The notes under the pieces were generated by a model, which saw only the letters and a program-made list of their open reading frames with translations, was not told the origin of the DNA and did no database searches. From Paraphysomonas bandaiensis (taxonomy: Eukaryota; Chrysophyceae): DNA of 61,647 nt. Shown here one piece after another: positions 33,976 to 42,909 of the stretch (the first letter of the stretch is position 1; each line of letters starts with the position of its first letter). The stretch lies in contig CBFFRP010000669.1 of assembly GCA_965644295.1 (NCBI GenBank), positions 1 through 61,647 of the forward strand. Direction: 5' to 3'. A program made the position numbers and the translations under genes.

Positions 33976-34353
33976 CTATTTTATTTTTTTAGTTCCGTAT
34001 AAAGATCTTGCATTTTTACGATGTGTTAAACCATGCAAATCAAATTTTCCACGAATTAATCTATATTTTAAACCTGGTAAATCAGGAGTTCTCCCACCTC
34101 TCACTAAAACTACTGCGTAATTTTTCAAAGTATGGCCTTCACCAGGAATATATGCTTCAGTTATAACATTATTCCAGAAGCGTACTTTAACTAATTTTCG
34201 TACTGCAGAATTTGGTTTTTTTGGACTGCAAGTAAAAACTTTATCACAAACACCTTTTTGTTGTGGATTCCCCTGTAATGCAGGAGTTTTGCTTTTATAT
34301 TTTTTATTTATACGACTAGATTTTAATAATTGATTAATTGTAACCATAAACAT
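33976..34353 (-). CDS. rps12: Ribosomal protein S12
   Basis: A 125-residue decoding-centre protein, highly conserved. Motifs in order are TPALQGNPQQKGVC, then KKPNSAVRKLVKVR and PGEGHTLKNYAVVLVRGGRTPDLPGLKYRLIRGK. The normal start may be the third codon (MVTINQLL), which also begins with ATG. It lies 42 bp after atp6 and 108 bp before the trnN-trnF cluster. Confidence 0.98.
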   Translation of the reverse strand: MFMVTINQLLKSSRINKKYKSKTPALQGNPQQKGVCDKVFTCSPKKPNSAVRKLVKVRFWNNVITEAYIPGEGHTLKNYAVVLVRGGRTPDLPGLKYRLIRGKFDLHGLTHRKNARSLYGTKKIK

Positions 34354-34395
34354 TTCTACTTTTTACAAAAATCTATATACTAAAAAATTTAATTT

Positions 34396-35196
34396 TTAAT
34401 GACGATAATGGTGACCTATACTATCAGAAACAAACATGCAAAAAATAACTAAAAAAACATAAACTTGAATAACACTTACAATTACTTCTAATAAAAGAAG
34501 TGGAATTAATTTTAAACTTAAAAAAAATACTAATGCTGCTTTAAAGACTGTACTTGAATCTTTAGTATGACTAATAGCAAAAAGAGTATGTAAACATACT
34601 TTAACGACAATATGTCCTGACATAATATTTGAACACAACCGGCAAATAACACTAACTGGACGCATAACAAAAGTTAATAATTCAATTGGAAAAAGAAATG
34701 CTGCTAACCAGCTTTCCATTCCAGGCGCATGAAAAGACCTAAAAAAAGTTAATCCTCTTTCATATAAAAACCAAAAAAAAATACCAAAAGTAGGTGGTAA
34801 AGAAAAAGCACTGATAATTGAAAATTGACTTGTTAAACTCATAAAAATAGGCAAATTACCACCTAAATTTAACATTAATAAAAATATTCCCAATGAAAAT
34901 ATAATAGGAAATATAATTTGTTGGTAATATTTTACATGAACATGTTTTTCAATAATTGTTTGAATCACAATATATAATAAATGAAATTGAGTGTCTAATT
35001 GTGTTCCATGAATATTGTACGATTTTTTTTTAAAATTCATTAACATAGAAAAAGTATAAAATAATACTAAAACTAATATAAACAAAACAATAGTGGCATT
35101 TGATATGGTAAAATCAATATAAATCAAATTTAAAGGGTAAATTGGATTTATAATAAATTGTTCGAAAGGACTATTCCAATTAAAGTAAGGAAACAT
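34396..35196 (-). CDS. atp6: ATP synthase F0 subunit a
   Basis: A 266-residue membrane subunit that forms the proton half-channels of complex V with the c-ring. The fourth-helix motif VICRLCSNIMSGH (about residues 183-195) contains the essential arginine. The terminal helix QVYVFLVIFCMFVSDSIGHH is typical. Length is normal for the family. Confidence 0.97.
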   Translation of the reverse strand: MFPYFNWNSPFEQFIINPIYPLNLIYIDFTISNATIVLFILVLVLFYTFSMLMNFKKKSYNIHGTQLDTQFHLLYIVIQTIIEKHVHVKYYQQIIFPIIFSLGIFLLMLNLGGNLPIFMSLTSQFSIISAFSLPPTFGIFFWFLYERGLTFFRSFHAPGMESWLAAFLFPIELLTFVMRPVSVICRLCSNIMSGHIVVKVCLHTLFAISHTKDSSTVFKAALVFFLSLKLIPLLLLEVIVSVIQVYVFLVIFCMFVSDSIGHHYRH

Positions 35197-35255
35197 AAAT
35201 TAATTATAATACAGTGCAAAATAAATCTTAAATAAAATGAAATTATATATTAATT

Positions 35256-35332
35256 TTGAAATAGAAAGATTTGAACTCTCATTAAAACATTTATTAAACG
35301 CATGCCTGCCTTACCATTTGGCCATATTTCAA
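35256..35332 (-). pseudogene. trnQ-derived tRNA pseudogene
   Basis: It shares ATGGCCAAATGGTAAGGCA and the ATGCGTTT run with trnQ, along with the TTCAAATCTTTCTA T-arm region and a pairing acceptor (TTGAAAT with ATTTCAA). A 4-nt GGCA duplication follows the D arm, and the anticodon stem-loop (TGCGT TTAATAA ATGTT) is weak and no longer reads UUG. It is most simply a decayed duplicate. If functional, its anticodon would be abnormal. Confidence 0.7.
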
Positions 35333-35393
35333 AAAATTACAAGAAATATATTGTTTTATTTTCAATAAAATAAAAAGTTTTTACTTAATAAAT

Positions 35394-35693
35394 TTATTTA
35401 ATATTTACCCACTTCCATTTTAAGTGAATAAATTTAGGTAAATTATTACGTAAAACTAATAAACAAAATTTATTTGTTTTTAATTTAAAGCCTATTCTAT
35501 AATTAATAACTTTAAACGTTTCTTTTGACTTTTTGTTTACGTGAGGTGATTTTAATAAAGTTACTCTTTTAATTTTTTTAGGTATTGTAAAAGAATTAAA
35601 TCTTATTTTATACCGAGTAAAATTAATGGCTAAATATTTTTTATAAGAGTTTAAAGCTTTTTTAGATAAAGATGTAAATATTAAATAATACAT
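35394..35693 (-). CDS. rps10: Ribosomal protein S10
   Basis: A 99-residue small-subunit protein. SLSKKALNSYKKYL (residues 8-21) matches the S10 S-D---L-----I start. TIPKKIKRVTLLKSPHVNKKSKETFKVINYRI matches the LP------T---SPH--K-SRE-FE-R-H-R-I core. It sits between atp6 and cox2. Confidence 0.93.
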   Translation of the reverse strand: MYYLIFTSLSKKALNSYKKYLAINFTRYKIRFNSFTIPKKIKRVTLLKSPHVNKKSKETFKVINYRIGFKLKTNKFCLLVLRNNLPKFIHLKWKWVNIK

Positions 35694-35720
35694 AAAAATA
35701 CTATGTTTAAGTAAATTACT

Positions 35721-36758
35721 TTACAAAATCGTTCTAATTATTAAGTATTCTTTAAATGATACTCCCATAACTACAATAGGCATAAAACCATGGTTAATAC
35801 CACAAATTTCACTACATTGACCGTAATATAAGCCAGGTCGTCGAATAAATAATGTTGCATGATTTAATCTACCTGGGCAAGCATCTACTTTAATTCCGAA
35901 TGAAGGTACAGCCCAACTATGTAATACATCTGCTGAAGTTATTAATAATCGTATATGCTGATTAGTAGGTAATATCAAACGATTATCAACTTCTAATAAA
36001 CGTAACATACCTGGCATTAAATCATCATAATTTATCATATATGAATCAAAACTAGTAGTAAAACCTTCTATATCTACTAAGTTATATTCATATGACCAAT
36101 ACCATTGATGTCCAGTTATTTTTAAAGTTAAATAAGGGTCTGTTAAATCATCTAAACTATATAATAAAGCAAAAGAAGGCAATGCTATTGCGTAAAGTAT
36201 TATTGCTGGAACTATTGTCCAAAAAATTTCAATTAACTTACAATGGCTAAAAAATTTATTAGCTTTTAAACTGAAATGTTTACGGCCATTTAAATATAAT
36301 AATTCTTCACTTTTAATATTATTTATATAACACACCTGATTTAAAAATAATGGGTTTCTATTTACATACATAGAATTAAACCTTCTAACTAAAAATTTTA
36401 TTTTTGACCATTTACCAGTTATAATTTTACGTTTAATCAAAAAAAGTAATTCCATGTTAAAATAAAATAAGTTATAAGTAGAAGGATCTGTTAAATTTTT
36501 TAAATATTGTCTAATTAAATTACTTTTACTATTATATTTTGCATAACGATGATGAATTGGATTTATTATTAAATCATAAATTAAACAAAAAATAATTACT
36601 ACAATTAAAATTAAAATAAGCATTAAGAAATCATGAAAATGTGTCATCCACTCTAAAACTTGAGTAGCAGGGTCTTGAATAGATACTTGATATGGTTCTG
36701 GAGCATCACAATAAACTGTTCCATAGTGAAAAAAAATTAAATTATCAAAATTAAACAT
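35721..36758 (-). CDS. cox2: Cytochrome c oxidase subunit II with internal insertion
   Basis: A 345-residue subunit that receives electrons from cytochrome c. The N-terminal helix (about residues 43-66) is followed by a basic insertion of roughly 95 residues (about 73-168). The second helix ([17 protein letters not shown], about 174-190) and the cupredoxin domain follow. CuA ligands are intact: [12 protein letters not shown] (C315, C319, H323, M326), with [13 protein letters not shown] upstream. The insertion lies between the two membrane helices on the matrix side and is in frame. It starts with no obvious intron signals, so it is probably kept in the protein. Confidence 0.96.
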   Translation of the reverse strand: MFNFDNLIFFHYGTVYCDAPEPYQVSIQDPATQVLEWMTHFHDFLMLILILIVVIIFCLIYDLIINPIHHRYAKYNSKSNLIRQYLKNLTDPSTYNLFYFNMELLFLIKRKIITGKWSKIKFLVRRFNSMYVNRNPLFLNQVCYINNIKSEELLYLNGRKHFSLKANKFFSHCKLIEIFWTIVPAIILYAIALPSFALLYSLDDLTDPYLTLKITGHQWYWSYEYNLVDIEGFTTSFDSYMINYDDLMPGMLRLLEVDNRLILPTNQHIRLLITSADVLHSWAVPSFGIKVDACPGRLNHATLFIRRPGLYYGQCSEICGINHGFMPIVVMGVSFKEYLIIRTIL

Positions 36759-36875
36759 AAAAGTTATTTATAAAGGATTAAAATTTTAAAGCAAGGTTGT
36801 TAAAACTAATTTTTTAATTAGAATTAGTTACTAAAATAACATTTAAAATTAAATACTAAATTTAATTGTTTTTTA

Positions 36876-37177
36876 TTACGCATCCTCAAAAATTTCAACT
36901 GTTGGATACATTTTTAAAAAAATAGAAAAATAAAAACTAGTAATACTTTGACTAATTTCTACATAAGGGTAATCTACAGGTTTTTGACCAAGCCACCCTA
37001 ATGCTAAAAAGACAAAAATAAATAACCAATAAGTATATGCAGTTAACGGTTTAAAAATGTTTGAACGTATTTCAGATGGATTAATAAAAGGTAATATTAA
37101 CCAACATGCTAACGCTCCAAACATACTTAATACTCCACCCAATTTATCTGGAACAGATCGTAAAATTGCATAAAAAG
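36876..37177 (-). CDS. cob: Apocytochrome b, exon 2
   Basis: The C-terminal exon begins with the last two bases of a proline codon and continues FYAILRSVPDKLGGVLSMFGALA, the classic region after PEWYFLP. It also contains ILPFINPSEIRSNIFKPL and WLGQKPVDYPYVEI. Joined to exon 1 it gives 1137 bases including stop, or 378 residues, a normal size for this complex III subunit. The helix rule-of-thumb pair SE-RS---RP is represented by PSEIRSNIFKP. Confidence 0.95.
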
Positions 37178-37242
37178 ATAGGGTAAATATTTAAAGCCTT
37201 GTAATTAATAATATTTATAAGGCTACTTAAAAATTCCCCTCA

Positions 37243-37276
37243 GAACTTAGCGTGCGCTTTTCAACGCACTAAGCTC
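37243..37276 (-). ncRNA. Group II intron domain V
   Basis: A 34-nt hairpin with the catalytic AGC-type triad region replaced by AGCTT at its 5' side, a GAAA tetraloop and the conserved bulge. It matches the family length and layout exactly, and lies 65 nt before the 3' splice site. Confidence 0.92.
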
Positions 37277-37372
37277 GCTACTTAATTTTTATAGCTATTA
37301 CGGTTTTTTAAAAAAACCATATAAAATATAAACCAATAATATAAGTGAATTAAAATAAAATATATAAATAAA

Positions 37373-39070
37373 TTAAATATATTTAATATAAACATATCCT
37401 CCGTTATAGTTAGACACATCTTTTATTAAATATTCAGGTATAAAAAGACTATTTTTAGTTTTAGGGTCAGTTAAATTTTTACCAAATTTTTTAAAAACTG
37501 CTCTTCTACTTGATAATTTATATTTTAACCCTAATGTTAAAGCACAAGATTGTCGTAATATTAATTTTAATATTCTATTAAATATATGAAAGTTATTTAC
37601 ATGTGAATAATATGTTAAATAGTTTTTTATAATAAAATTATATTGGTCTATTATATTACTATGAGAATAATTGACCCAAGCTGTAATTGCATTAAATACC
37701 CATTTTCTTTTTTTTTCAATAAAAAATTTTTTTTTTATTAACCACTTTTTAATTTTGGTATATGGTGCATCTATACATATTTTATTAAACCCTTTAATTT
37801 TTACTAAATAAATATTATAGTTAAGAAAAAATATATTACTTCGATTAGCAGAAATTAATTTAAATAACTCAGGCGATAATTTAAACTGTAATATTTCACT
37901 TAAAAAATTTACAATTCTAATATAAATATTATCATAATCGTCTGGTAAACCTTTTATTCCTATTAACCACGAATTTTCATACCTACTATAATATATTTTA
38001 ACTTTATATTGTAATTTATTTGCTTTAATTAAAGATATGTTACGGGAGGGTTTATTAAAATAAAAATTACATGCTTTTTTAGTATTAAACTCTTTTTCTA
38101 GCTTGTTAATGTAAATATCTAATTCATGAAAATAAATATTTATTAATATAGTTGAAATAATCAATTTTTTAGAAATCCCAATTAAAACTTTTTGTTTTTG
38201 GCCATTAAAAATTTCTTCCAAACGAAGATATTTCCATAATAAATCTAACACTTGTTGATCTTTAATTTTTTGTTGAATTAATTTTATTAAAGTATGATGA
38301 TCAACTTTATTAAAAAAATCTAAATTTGAACTATTAATAAACCAATTTATATTTTTCCAAGAACGTATATTTTTACAAACAGTATGTATATTATAATTCT
38401 TTACATCTTTAAATACTGCTTCTAATAAAAGTAGTAAACTTTGTTGTACAATTTTATCTTCTATTGAAGGAATTTCTAAAACCTGTGATTTATTTTTAGT
38501 TACTATGATTTTTTTAAAAGATAATGGTATATATGCTTCAGATTTTAATTGATTAGATAAATTTAAAAAAAAATTATCATTAATTTCTAAAGAAAATAAA
38601 TTTTGATTTAAACTTTTTTCTAACAAATTAAAATTCGATTTTATTTTTAAATAACTAATTTTTAACACCTTTGGATCATATATTATTGGATATATATTTT
38701 TTATAGAGTCAAAGTCTCTATATGCTACTTCAGAAAGCATTTGTAAACCGTTTAATACAGCATAATTTACTTTTTGAAAATTAAGCTGTTTCCCTTCATT
38801 AAAATTATTAACTACTATGGAAACTCTGTTATCATAGGTATTACTACCCTTAGATAATCCCGAATTTGTTGATATGTCGATACCTAAAGATTTATTGGTA
38901 CTATACGCACGAATAATCTTCGTAAACTTAGTATATTGATATTGGAAACCATTAAATTTGGTTGATATCTTGTTAACTCTTTTATATGGTCTTTTACCAA
39001 TACCATATAATAACAAGAACTGAGTGAATTTTCCTGTTCTCAGTAGCTGGTATATTCTCTTATCTATCAT
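37373..39070 (-). CDS. Group II intron maturase with degenerate reverse-transcriptase site
   Basis: A 565-residue intron-encoded protein. The finger/palm region is recognisable (IPSIEDKIVQQSLLLLLEAVF, about 200-220; LINIYFHELD, 309-318). The catalytic box that should read RYADD is RYENS (363-367), so both metal-binding aspartates are gone. The first palm aspartate before FFNKVDH is also missing, and the PQG motif is replaced by ISKKL. The C-terminal maturase domain X is preserved (about 474-533: YNFIIKNYLTYYSHV, LKLILRQSCALTLGLKYKLSS). No HNH endonuclease is present. It probably helps splice cob but can no longer reverse transcribe. Confidence 0.9.
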   Translation of the reverse strand: MIDKRIYQLLRTGKFTQFLLLYGIGKRPYKRVNKISTKFNGFQYQYTKFTKIIRAYSTNKSLGIDISTNSGLSKGSNTYDNRVSIVVNNFNEGKQLNFQKVNYAVLNGLQMLSEVAYRDFDSIKNIYPIIYDPKVLKISYLKIKSNFNLLEKSLNQNLFSLEINDNFFLNLSNQLKSEAYIPLSFKKIIVTKNKSQVLEIPSIEDKIVQQSLLLLLEAVFKDVKNYNIHTVCKNIRSWKNINWFINSSNLDFFNKVDHHTLIKLIQQKIKDQQVLDLLWKYLRLEEIFNGQKQKVLIGISKKLIISTILINIYFHELDIYINKLEKEFNTKKACNFYFNKPSRNISLIKANKLQYKVKIYYSRYENSWLIGIKGLPDDYDNIYIRIVNFLSEILQFKLSPELFKLISANRSNIFFLNYNIYLVKIKGFNKICIDAPYTKIKKWLIKKKFFIEKKRKWVFNAITAWVNYSHSNIIDQYNFIIKNYLTYYSHVNNFHIFNRILKLILRQSCALTLGLKYKLSSRRAVFKKFGKNLTDPKTKNSLFIPEYLIKDVSNYNGGYVYIKYI

Positions 39071-39280
39071 TTTAATTATACATATTTACATTAACTTGAG
39101 ATACTTCCTAGAGTTTACAGGATCACTCCGATTACCTCTTTCTAAGCATGCTTCACTCCCCTACTCTTTCGAGCTAAGATCTATTGCTAGATTCAGATAA
39201 GCTTAGTGTTTTACTGGTATTTAGAGTATACCAGACTAGTCGGTTACACTAGCAGTCGACATATAACCTAGACGGCGCAC

Positions 39281-40115
39281 GTAAAAAATACCATTCTGGC
39301 ACAATATGTAATGGAGTTAATATTGGATCTGCAGGAATATAATTATCAGGATGTCCTAACATATTTGGGTAAAAAAAAACTAAATATAAATAAACGAATA
39401 AAAATAACCATAATGCATATAAATCTTTAATAACAAAATAAGGATAAAATTGAACAACAGATATATTTGTATTAATTCCTAAAGGATTATTTGATCCTGA
39501 AGCATGCAATAAACTTAAATGTACACAAGTTAAACCTGCAATTGTAAAAGGTAAAAAATAATGTAAGCTATAAAAGCGATTTAATGTTGATTGGTCTACA
39601 GAAAATCCTCCCCACAACCATTCAACAATTGATGAGCCATAAATAGGAATAGCTGAAAATAAGTTTGTAATAACTGTTGCTCCCCAAAAACTCATTTGTC
39701 CCCATGGCAATACATAACCTAAAAAAGCAGTTGCCATCATTAATATAAAGATTAAAAGGCCACTACACCATAAAGTACGCCTTGGATACATATATGAGCC
39801 ATAATAAAAGCCCCTAAATATATGCAAATAAACAATTATAAAAAACATTGAAGCACCATTTGCATGTAAATAACGAATTAACCATCCATAGTTTACATTT
39901 CGCATAATATGTTCAATACTATCAAATGCAAAATTAACATGTGGAATATAATGCATTGCTAAAAAAATACCAGATACCATTTGAATTACTAAACATAACC
40001 CAGCAAGAGATCCAAAACTCCAAAAATAATTTAAATTTATAGGTGTTGGATAAATTATTATATGACTACTGATAAAAGTTATAATGAAGTGCTTAATCCA
40101 CCTCCCACTTATCAT
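39281..40115 (-). CDS. cob: Apocytochrome b, exon 1
   Basis: Encodes the first 278 residues of the complex III core subunit and one base of codon 279. The four haem-ligand histidines are H84, H98, H185 and H199. [16 protein letters not shown] (136-151) and the terminal PEWYF are the quinol-site signatures. The ATG overlaps the TGA stop of atp8 by four bases, suggesting coupled translation. The exon is interrupted by a group II intron at PEWYFL/P. Confidence 0.97.
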
Positions 40116-40345
40116 AACTTTTTAGAAGACTTTTTTAATGATTTATAATATAAACCTGCAAAATAATCTAAAAGAATTACTTTTTCTTTTTTTCGGTTTA
40201 CATATACATCAACTTTTTTAACTGTTTTTTGATACTCACTTATAGATGTTATAATATAATATAGTATAAAAAAATATGATACTTGAAAAAAAAATACTGT
40301 CCAAAAACCTAAAGAAGACCAAACGTAAAAATCGAATTGAGGCAT
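40112..40345 (-). CDS. atp8: ATP synthase F0 subunit 8
   Basis: A 77-residue protein with the start MPQFDFYVW, the standard MPQLD-----Q-FW-type N-terminus. One transmembrane helix (about residues 11-32) and a basic tail follow. Its TGA stop overlaps the cob ATG, direct evidence that TGA terminates here. It is downstream of rps11 by about 116 bp. Confidence 0.93.
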   Translation of the reverse strand: MPQFDFYVWSSLGFWTVFFFQVSYFFILYYIITSISEYQKTVKKVDVYVNRKKEKVILLDYFAGLYYKSLKKSSKKL

Positions 40346-40461
40346 AAAGCTAAATAAAATCTTATAAAAAATAAAAGTAATAATAAATAAGTTTTGTTAT
40401 ACAACTTTTTAAGTATACAACCTTTTCCTATAAGCCACTTAAAAACTATTAAGTTAATTTT

Positions 40462-40965
40462 TTATTTTAATGCCCTAAATTTTTGATACTTTTTACGACG
40501 TTTCTTTTTAGCGCGACAACCATTAAATATTTTTAAAGAATCAAATATAAATAATAAAGGTAACCGTTTTGCTGACTTAAACTTCTTTATTATAAATTTA
40601 TATAAATACCGAGGAGATTTAATACACACTATAAAATTAGTGACTCTTCTAAGTTTAATACAAATTGAATTAATTAAAAAATTCAAAGCAAATTTTACAC
40701 TTCGTTTAGTAGATTTGCAATTTTCTAAACCACAAGACCAAATTTTTATTACTTTTAATACACCTGATATTAATCGTATAAAAGTAGCAAATATATTATT
40801 TGACTTTACTTGTAATTTTAAACAATATTTATTTTTAAATGAAAATTTATTTAAACTATATAAATTAGAGTCTAAAAAATAAATTGAATTTAAAGAAATT
40901 AATTTTTTTTTAAGGTTTTTTTTAAATATTTTTTTCTTTGCACTTGATTTAACTAAAGATCCCAT
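40462..40965 (-). CDS. rps11: Ribosomal protein S11
   Basis: A 167-residue small-subunit platform protein. KLQVKSNNIFATFI and VLKVIKIWSCGLENCKSTKRSVKFALNFL follow the S11 pattern (NNT-VT--D--G------S-G--GFKG-R--TP-AA). The basic C-terminus (NGCRAKKKRRKKY) matches the NGCR--K-RR end. The gene directly follows rps13 with 3 bp between, an ancient operon pair. Confidence 0.92.
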   Translation of the reverse strand: MGSLVKSSAKKKIFKKNLKKKLISLNSIYFLDSNLYSLNKFSFKNKYCLKLQVKSNNIFATFIRLISGVLKVIKIWSCGLENCKSTKRSVKFALNFLINSICIKLRRVTNFIVCIKSPRYLYKFIIKKFKSAKRLPLLFIFDSLKIFNGCRAKKKRRKKYQKFRALK

Positions 40966-40968
40966 AAT

Positions 40969-41289
40969 TTAAAATTTAAACTTTTTTTTTGTTCTTCTAT
41001 TTGTACGAGTTCGTTGTCCATGAGAGGGCAACCTTAACATATGCCTAATTCCTCTATAAAGTTTAATATCCCAAAAAAAGTTTAACTTTTTTGATATAAA
41101 GTATTTATCTAAATTTATATGATTAAATGCTTTTGTTACAAATAAACGGTGAATTTGTTTTAAATTTAACGCTTTATTATTAGGATTTGTGCCGCAAATA
41201 TTACAAAAATGATATAACTTTTTTCTATTTAACTGATACTGTTTTCTAAATAAAACTAATGGTGAATAAGTTTTTTTCCTTTTAACCAT
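40969..41289 (-). CDS. rps13: Ribosomal protein S13
   Basis: A 106-residue small-subunit head protein. IKLYRGIRHMLRLPSHGQRTRTNRRTKKKF (about residues 75-104) matches the universal YRG-RH---LP-RGQRT-TN-RT. The N-terminal half is reduced compared with bacterial S13, where about 120 residues is usual. Only 2 bp separates it from nad6. Confidence 0.94.
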   Translation of the reverse strand: MVKRKKTYSPLVLFRKQYQLNRKKLYHFCNICGTNPNNKALNLKQIHRLFVTKAFNHINLDKYFISKKLNFFWDIKLYRGIRHMLRLPSHGQRTRTNRRTKKKFKF

Positions 41290-41291
41290 AA

Positions 41292-41870
41292 TTATAAAAA
41301 AGTTGTTATATGTGCTGATCGACCTAAATCTATTGGATCTACACGGTTTAAAACTGTTTTATTAAAGTCTAAAGATAAAATAACAGCTCCAATTAAAGCT
41401 AATAATAAAATAAAACCAGCTAATAATAATGTATTTAAATAGTAATTATATAAAATTTGACCAATAATAAAAATTTCTATGATTTTTTCTTCTATATTTA
41501 AAAAGCTTATATTTTTACAGTAATAAAATAAATCTGACGAAAAAATAAAAGGCTGATAAATATAAAATATATAAAAAAAACAAAAAAAATTTAAAATAAA
41601 GTTCAAAGGTAAAAAAAATAAAATTGTTGTATCACTTAATTTTACACGTAACATCATAACAACAAATAAAAATAGTACCGCAATTGCACCAACATAAACT
41701 AAAATAAATAATAGTGAGATAAATTCTAATTGAAAAATAGACAATACTATTGCACTCTCACAAAAAAGTAAAACTAGTAATAAAATAGAATGTATTGGAT
41801 TACTGGCAAAAAATATAAAAGTAGCAGTAAAAACTTGTAAATGAAAAAAATAAAAATAAAAATAAAACAT
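41292..41870 (-). CDS. nad6: NADH dehydrogenase subunit 6
   Basis: A 192-residue membrane subunit of complex I. NPIHSILLLVLLFCESAIVLSIFQLEFISLLFILVYVGAIAVLFLFVVMML is the diagnostic Nad6 core, with YVGAIAVLFLFV at the pi-bulge helix (residues 59-70). A less conserved loop and two further helices follow. It sits between rpl14 and rps13. Confidence 0.97.
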   Translation of the reverse strand: MFYFYFYFFHLQVFTATFIFFASNPIHSILLLVLLFCESAIVLSIFQLEFISLLFILVYVGAIAVLFLFVVMMLRVKLSDTTILFFLPLNFILNFFCFFYIFYIYQPFIFSSDLFYYCKNISFLNIEEKIIEIFIIGQILYNYYLNTLLLAGFILLLALIGAVILSLDFNKTVLNRVDPIDLGRSAHITTFL

Positions 41871-41881
41871 TTATAATAAAA

Positions 41882-42265
41882 TTAATTGCGAATCCCAGCA
41901 CATAATGATAAAAGCCGCATAAAATGGGTATAACGAAAAAAACGTGGTAAAAAACCAAAAATTCGAGTACCTATTAATTTATTATTGTTATTTAGTAACA
42001 CAACCGAATTACTATAAAATGCTAATTTATCACCAGAGAATAAATTATACCCTACTTTAGTTCGAACAACTAAAGCTTTAACAATAGAGCCCTTTTTAAC
42101 TTTAGAAACAAAGCGTCTTTTTTTTCTTAATTTTTTAATAGAAACAATTAAAAGATCCCCAATACGAGCATAACGACGATATGGGTTAGAAACAATACGA
42201 ATACAGGATACCGCCCTGGCACCTGAATTATCAATAACATTCATTTGACTTTCTTTTTGTAGCAT
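41882..42265 (-). CDS. rpl14: Ribosomal protein L14
   Basis: About 127 residues from the preferred start MLQKESQMNVIDNSGARAV, which is the family N-terminus. The frame also extends 11 codons upstream to 42298, but that would overlap rpl5 and adds no conserved residues. The core includes RIGDLLIVSIKKL, KGSIVKALVVRTK and the end GTRIFGFLPRFFR. The spacing to rpl5 becomes 17 bp with this start, keeping the standard rpl14-rpl5 pair. Confidence 0.95.
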   Translation of the reverse strand: MLQKESQMNVIDNSGARAVSCIRIVSNPYRRYARIGDLLIVSIKKLRKKRRFVSKVKKGSIVKALVVRTKVGYNLFSGDKLAFYSNSVVLLNNNNKLIGTRIFGFLPRFFRYTHFMRLLSLCAGIRN

Positions 42266-42282
42266 AAAAATATATATTGTTT

Positions 42283-42903
42283 TTATTTTAAAACCCAAAA
42301 TAAAAAATTATTTTGTAAAAATTTTACTAAATTTTTTTTAAAACCCCAATTAATACTTCCTTGTGCTGTATATAATACTCTTTTCAACTCTATGTTTGTT
42401 TTAATTTTAGGCAAATTAAAATTAAAATTTTCACTTTCTCGATTCCCTATAAAGTGAAATACGGGTAATTTAAAATTTAAGGTCAAATATTGATCTTTTA
42501 ATTTATTTTTTAAAGAAAAATAATTTTTTGATTCTGATATACTAAAAGGTTGAGTTAATTTGTTTAAAATTAAAAATAAATTAAAAAAATATTTAAATAT
42601 TTTTTTTTTAGTTATCGAAACAAATAATAAAATATCCGCGGATAATGAATTTTTTGAAATTGATTGAATATAATTAGTATTAATGTGTATATTATTAGTA
42701 CTATATAAATATAAAAACAATATACTATTAATTTGAGTTTTTGATATTTCTGAGTTAGAAGATAAATTTGATTCTTTAAAAAATATATTAAATTGAATTT
42801 TATTACATTCAGGAATCAAATAAATACTTTTAAGAGAATATTTATATATTAAATCACAATTATTAAAATATTTGATAAAATTATAATTAATATACGGGCG
42901 CAT
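42283..42903 (-). CDS. rpl5: Ribosomal protein L5 (diverged)
   Basis: A 206-residue large-subunit protein assigned from its place immediately after rpl14 and from scattered L5 features. Examples are IYLIPECNKIQFNIFFKES near the start and the C-terminal LPVFHF, LKRVLYTAQGSINWGF. The central G-AVTLRG and DQ--FPEI signatures of bacterial L5 are weak. Lengths of 175-210 are usual. Confidence 0.8.
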   Translation of the reverse strand: MRPYINYNFIKYFNNCDLIYKYSLKSIYLIPECNKIQFNIFFKESNLSSNSEISKTQINSILFLYLYSTNNIHINTNYIQSISKNSLSADILLFVSITKKKIFKYFFNLFLILNKLTQPFSISESKNYFSLKNKLKDQYLTLNFKLPVFHFIGNRESENFNFNLPKIKTNIELKRVLYTAQGSINWGFKKNLVKFLQNNFLFWVLK

Positions 42904-42909
42904 AAATTT

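Larger units (their letters stand above)
37178..39280 (-). mobile_element. Group II intron in cob
   Basis: The 2103-bp intron begins GTGCGCC and ends CCCTAT, standard group II boundaries, and interrupts a proline codon after its first base. A 34-nt domain V hairpin is clear at 37243-37276: GAGCTTAGTGCG, GAAA-type loop, GCACGCTAAGTTC. A domain VI-like stem (AGCCTT/AAGGCT) follows it. The intron contains a freestanding maturase ORF that is not fused to exon 1, since exon 1 reads into a stop 27 bases inside the intron's sequence. Confidence 0.95.

Noticed and set aside
37178-39280. Homing endonuclease (HNH or LAGLIDADG) in the intron
   Set aside because: No such motif is present after domain X; the protein ends shortly after the thumb region.
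41882-42298. Longer rpl14 start overlapping rpl5
   Set aside because: The family N-terminus begins at the internal MLQKESQ, and the 11 upstream codons are better explained as the end of rpl5 in another frame.
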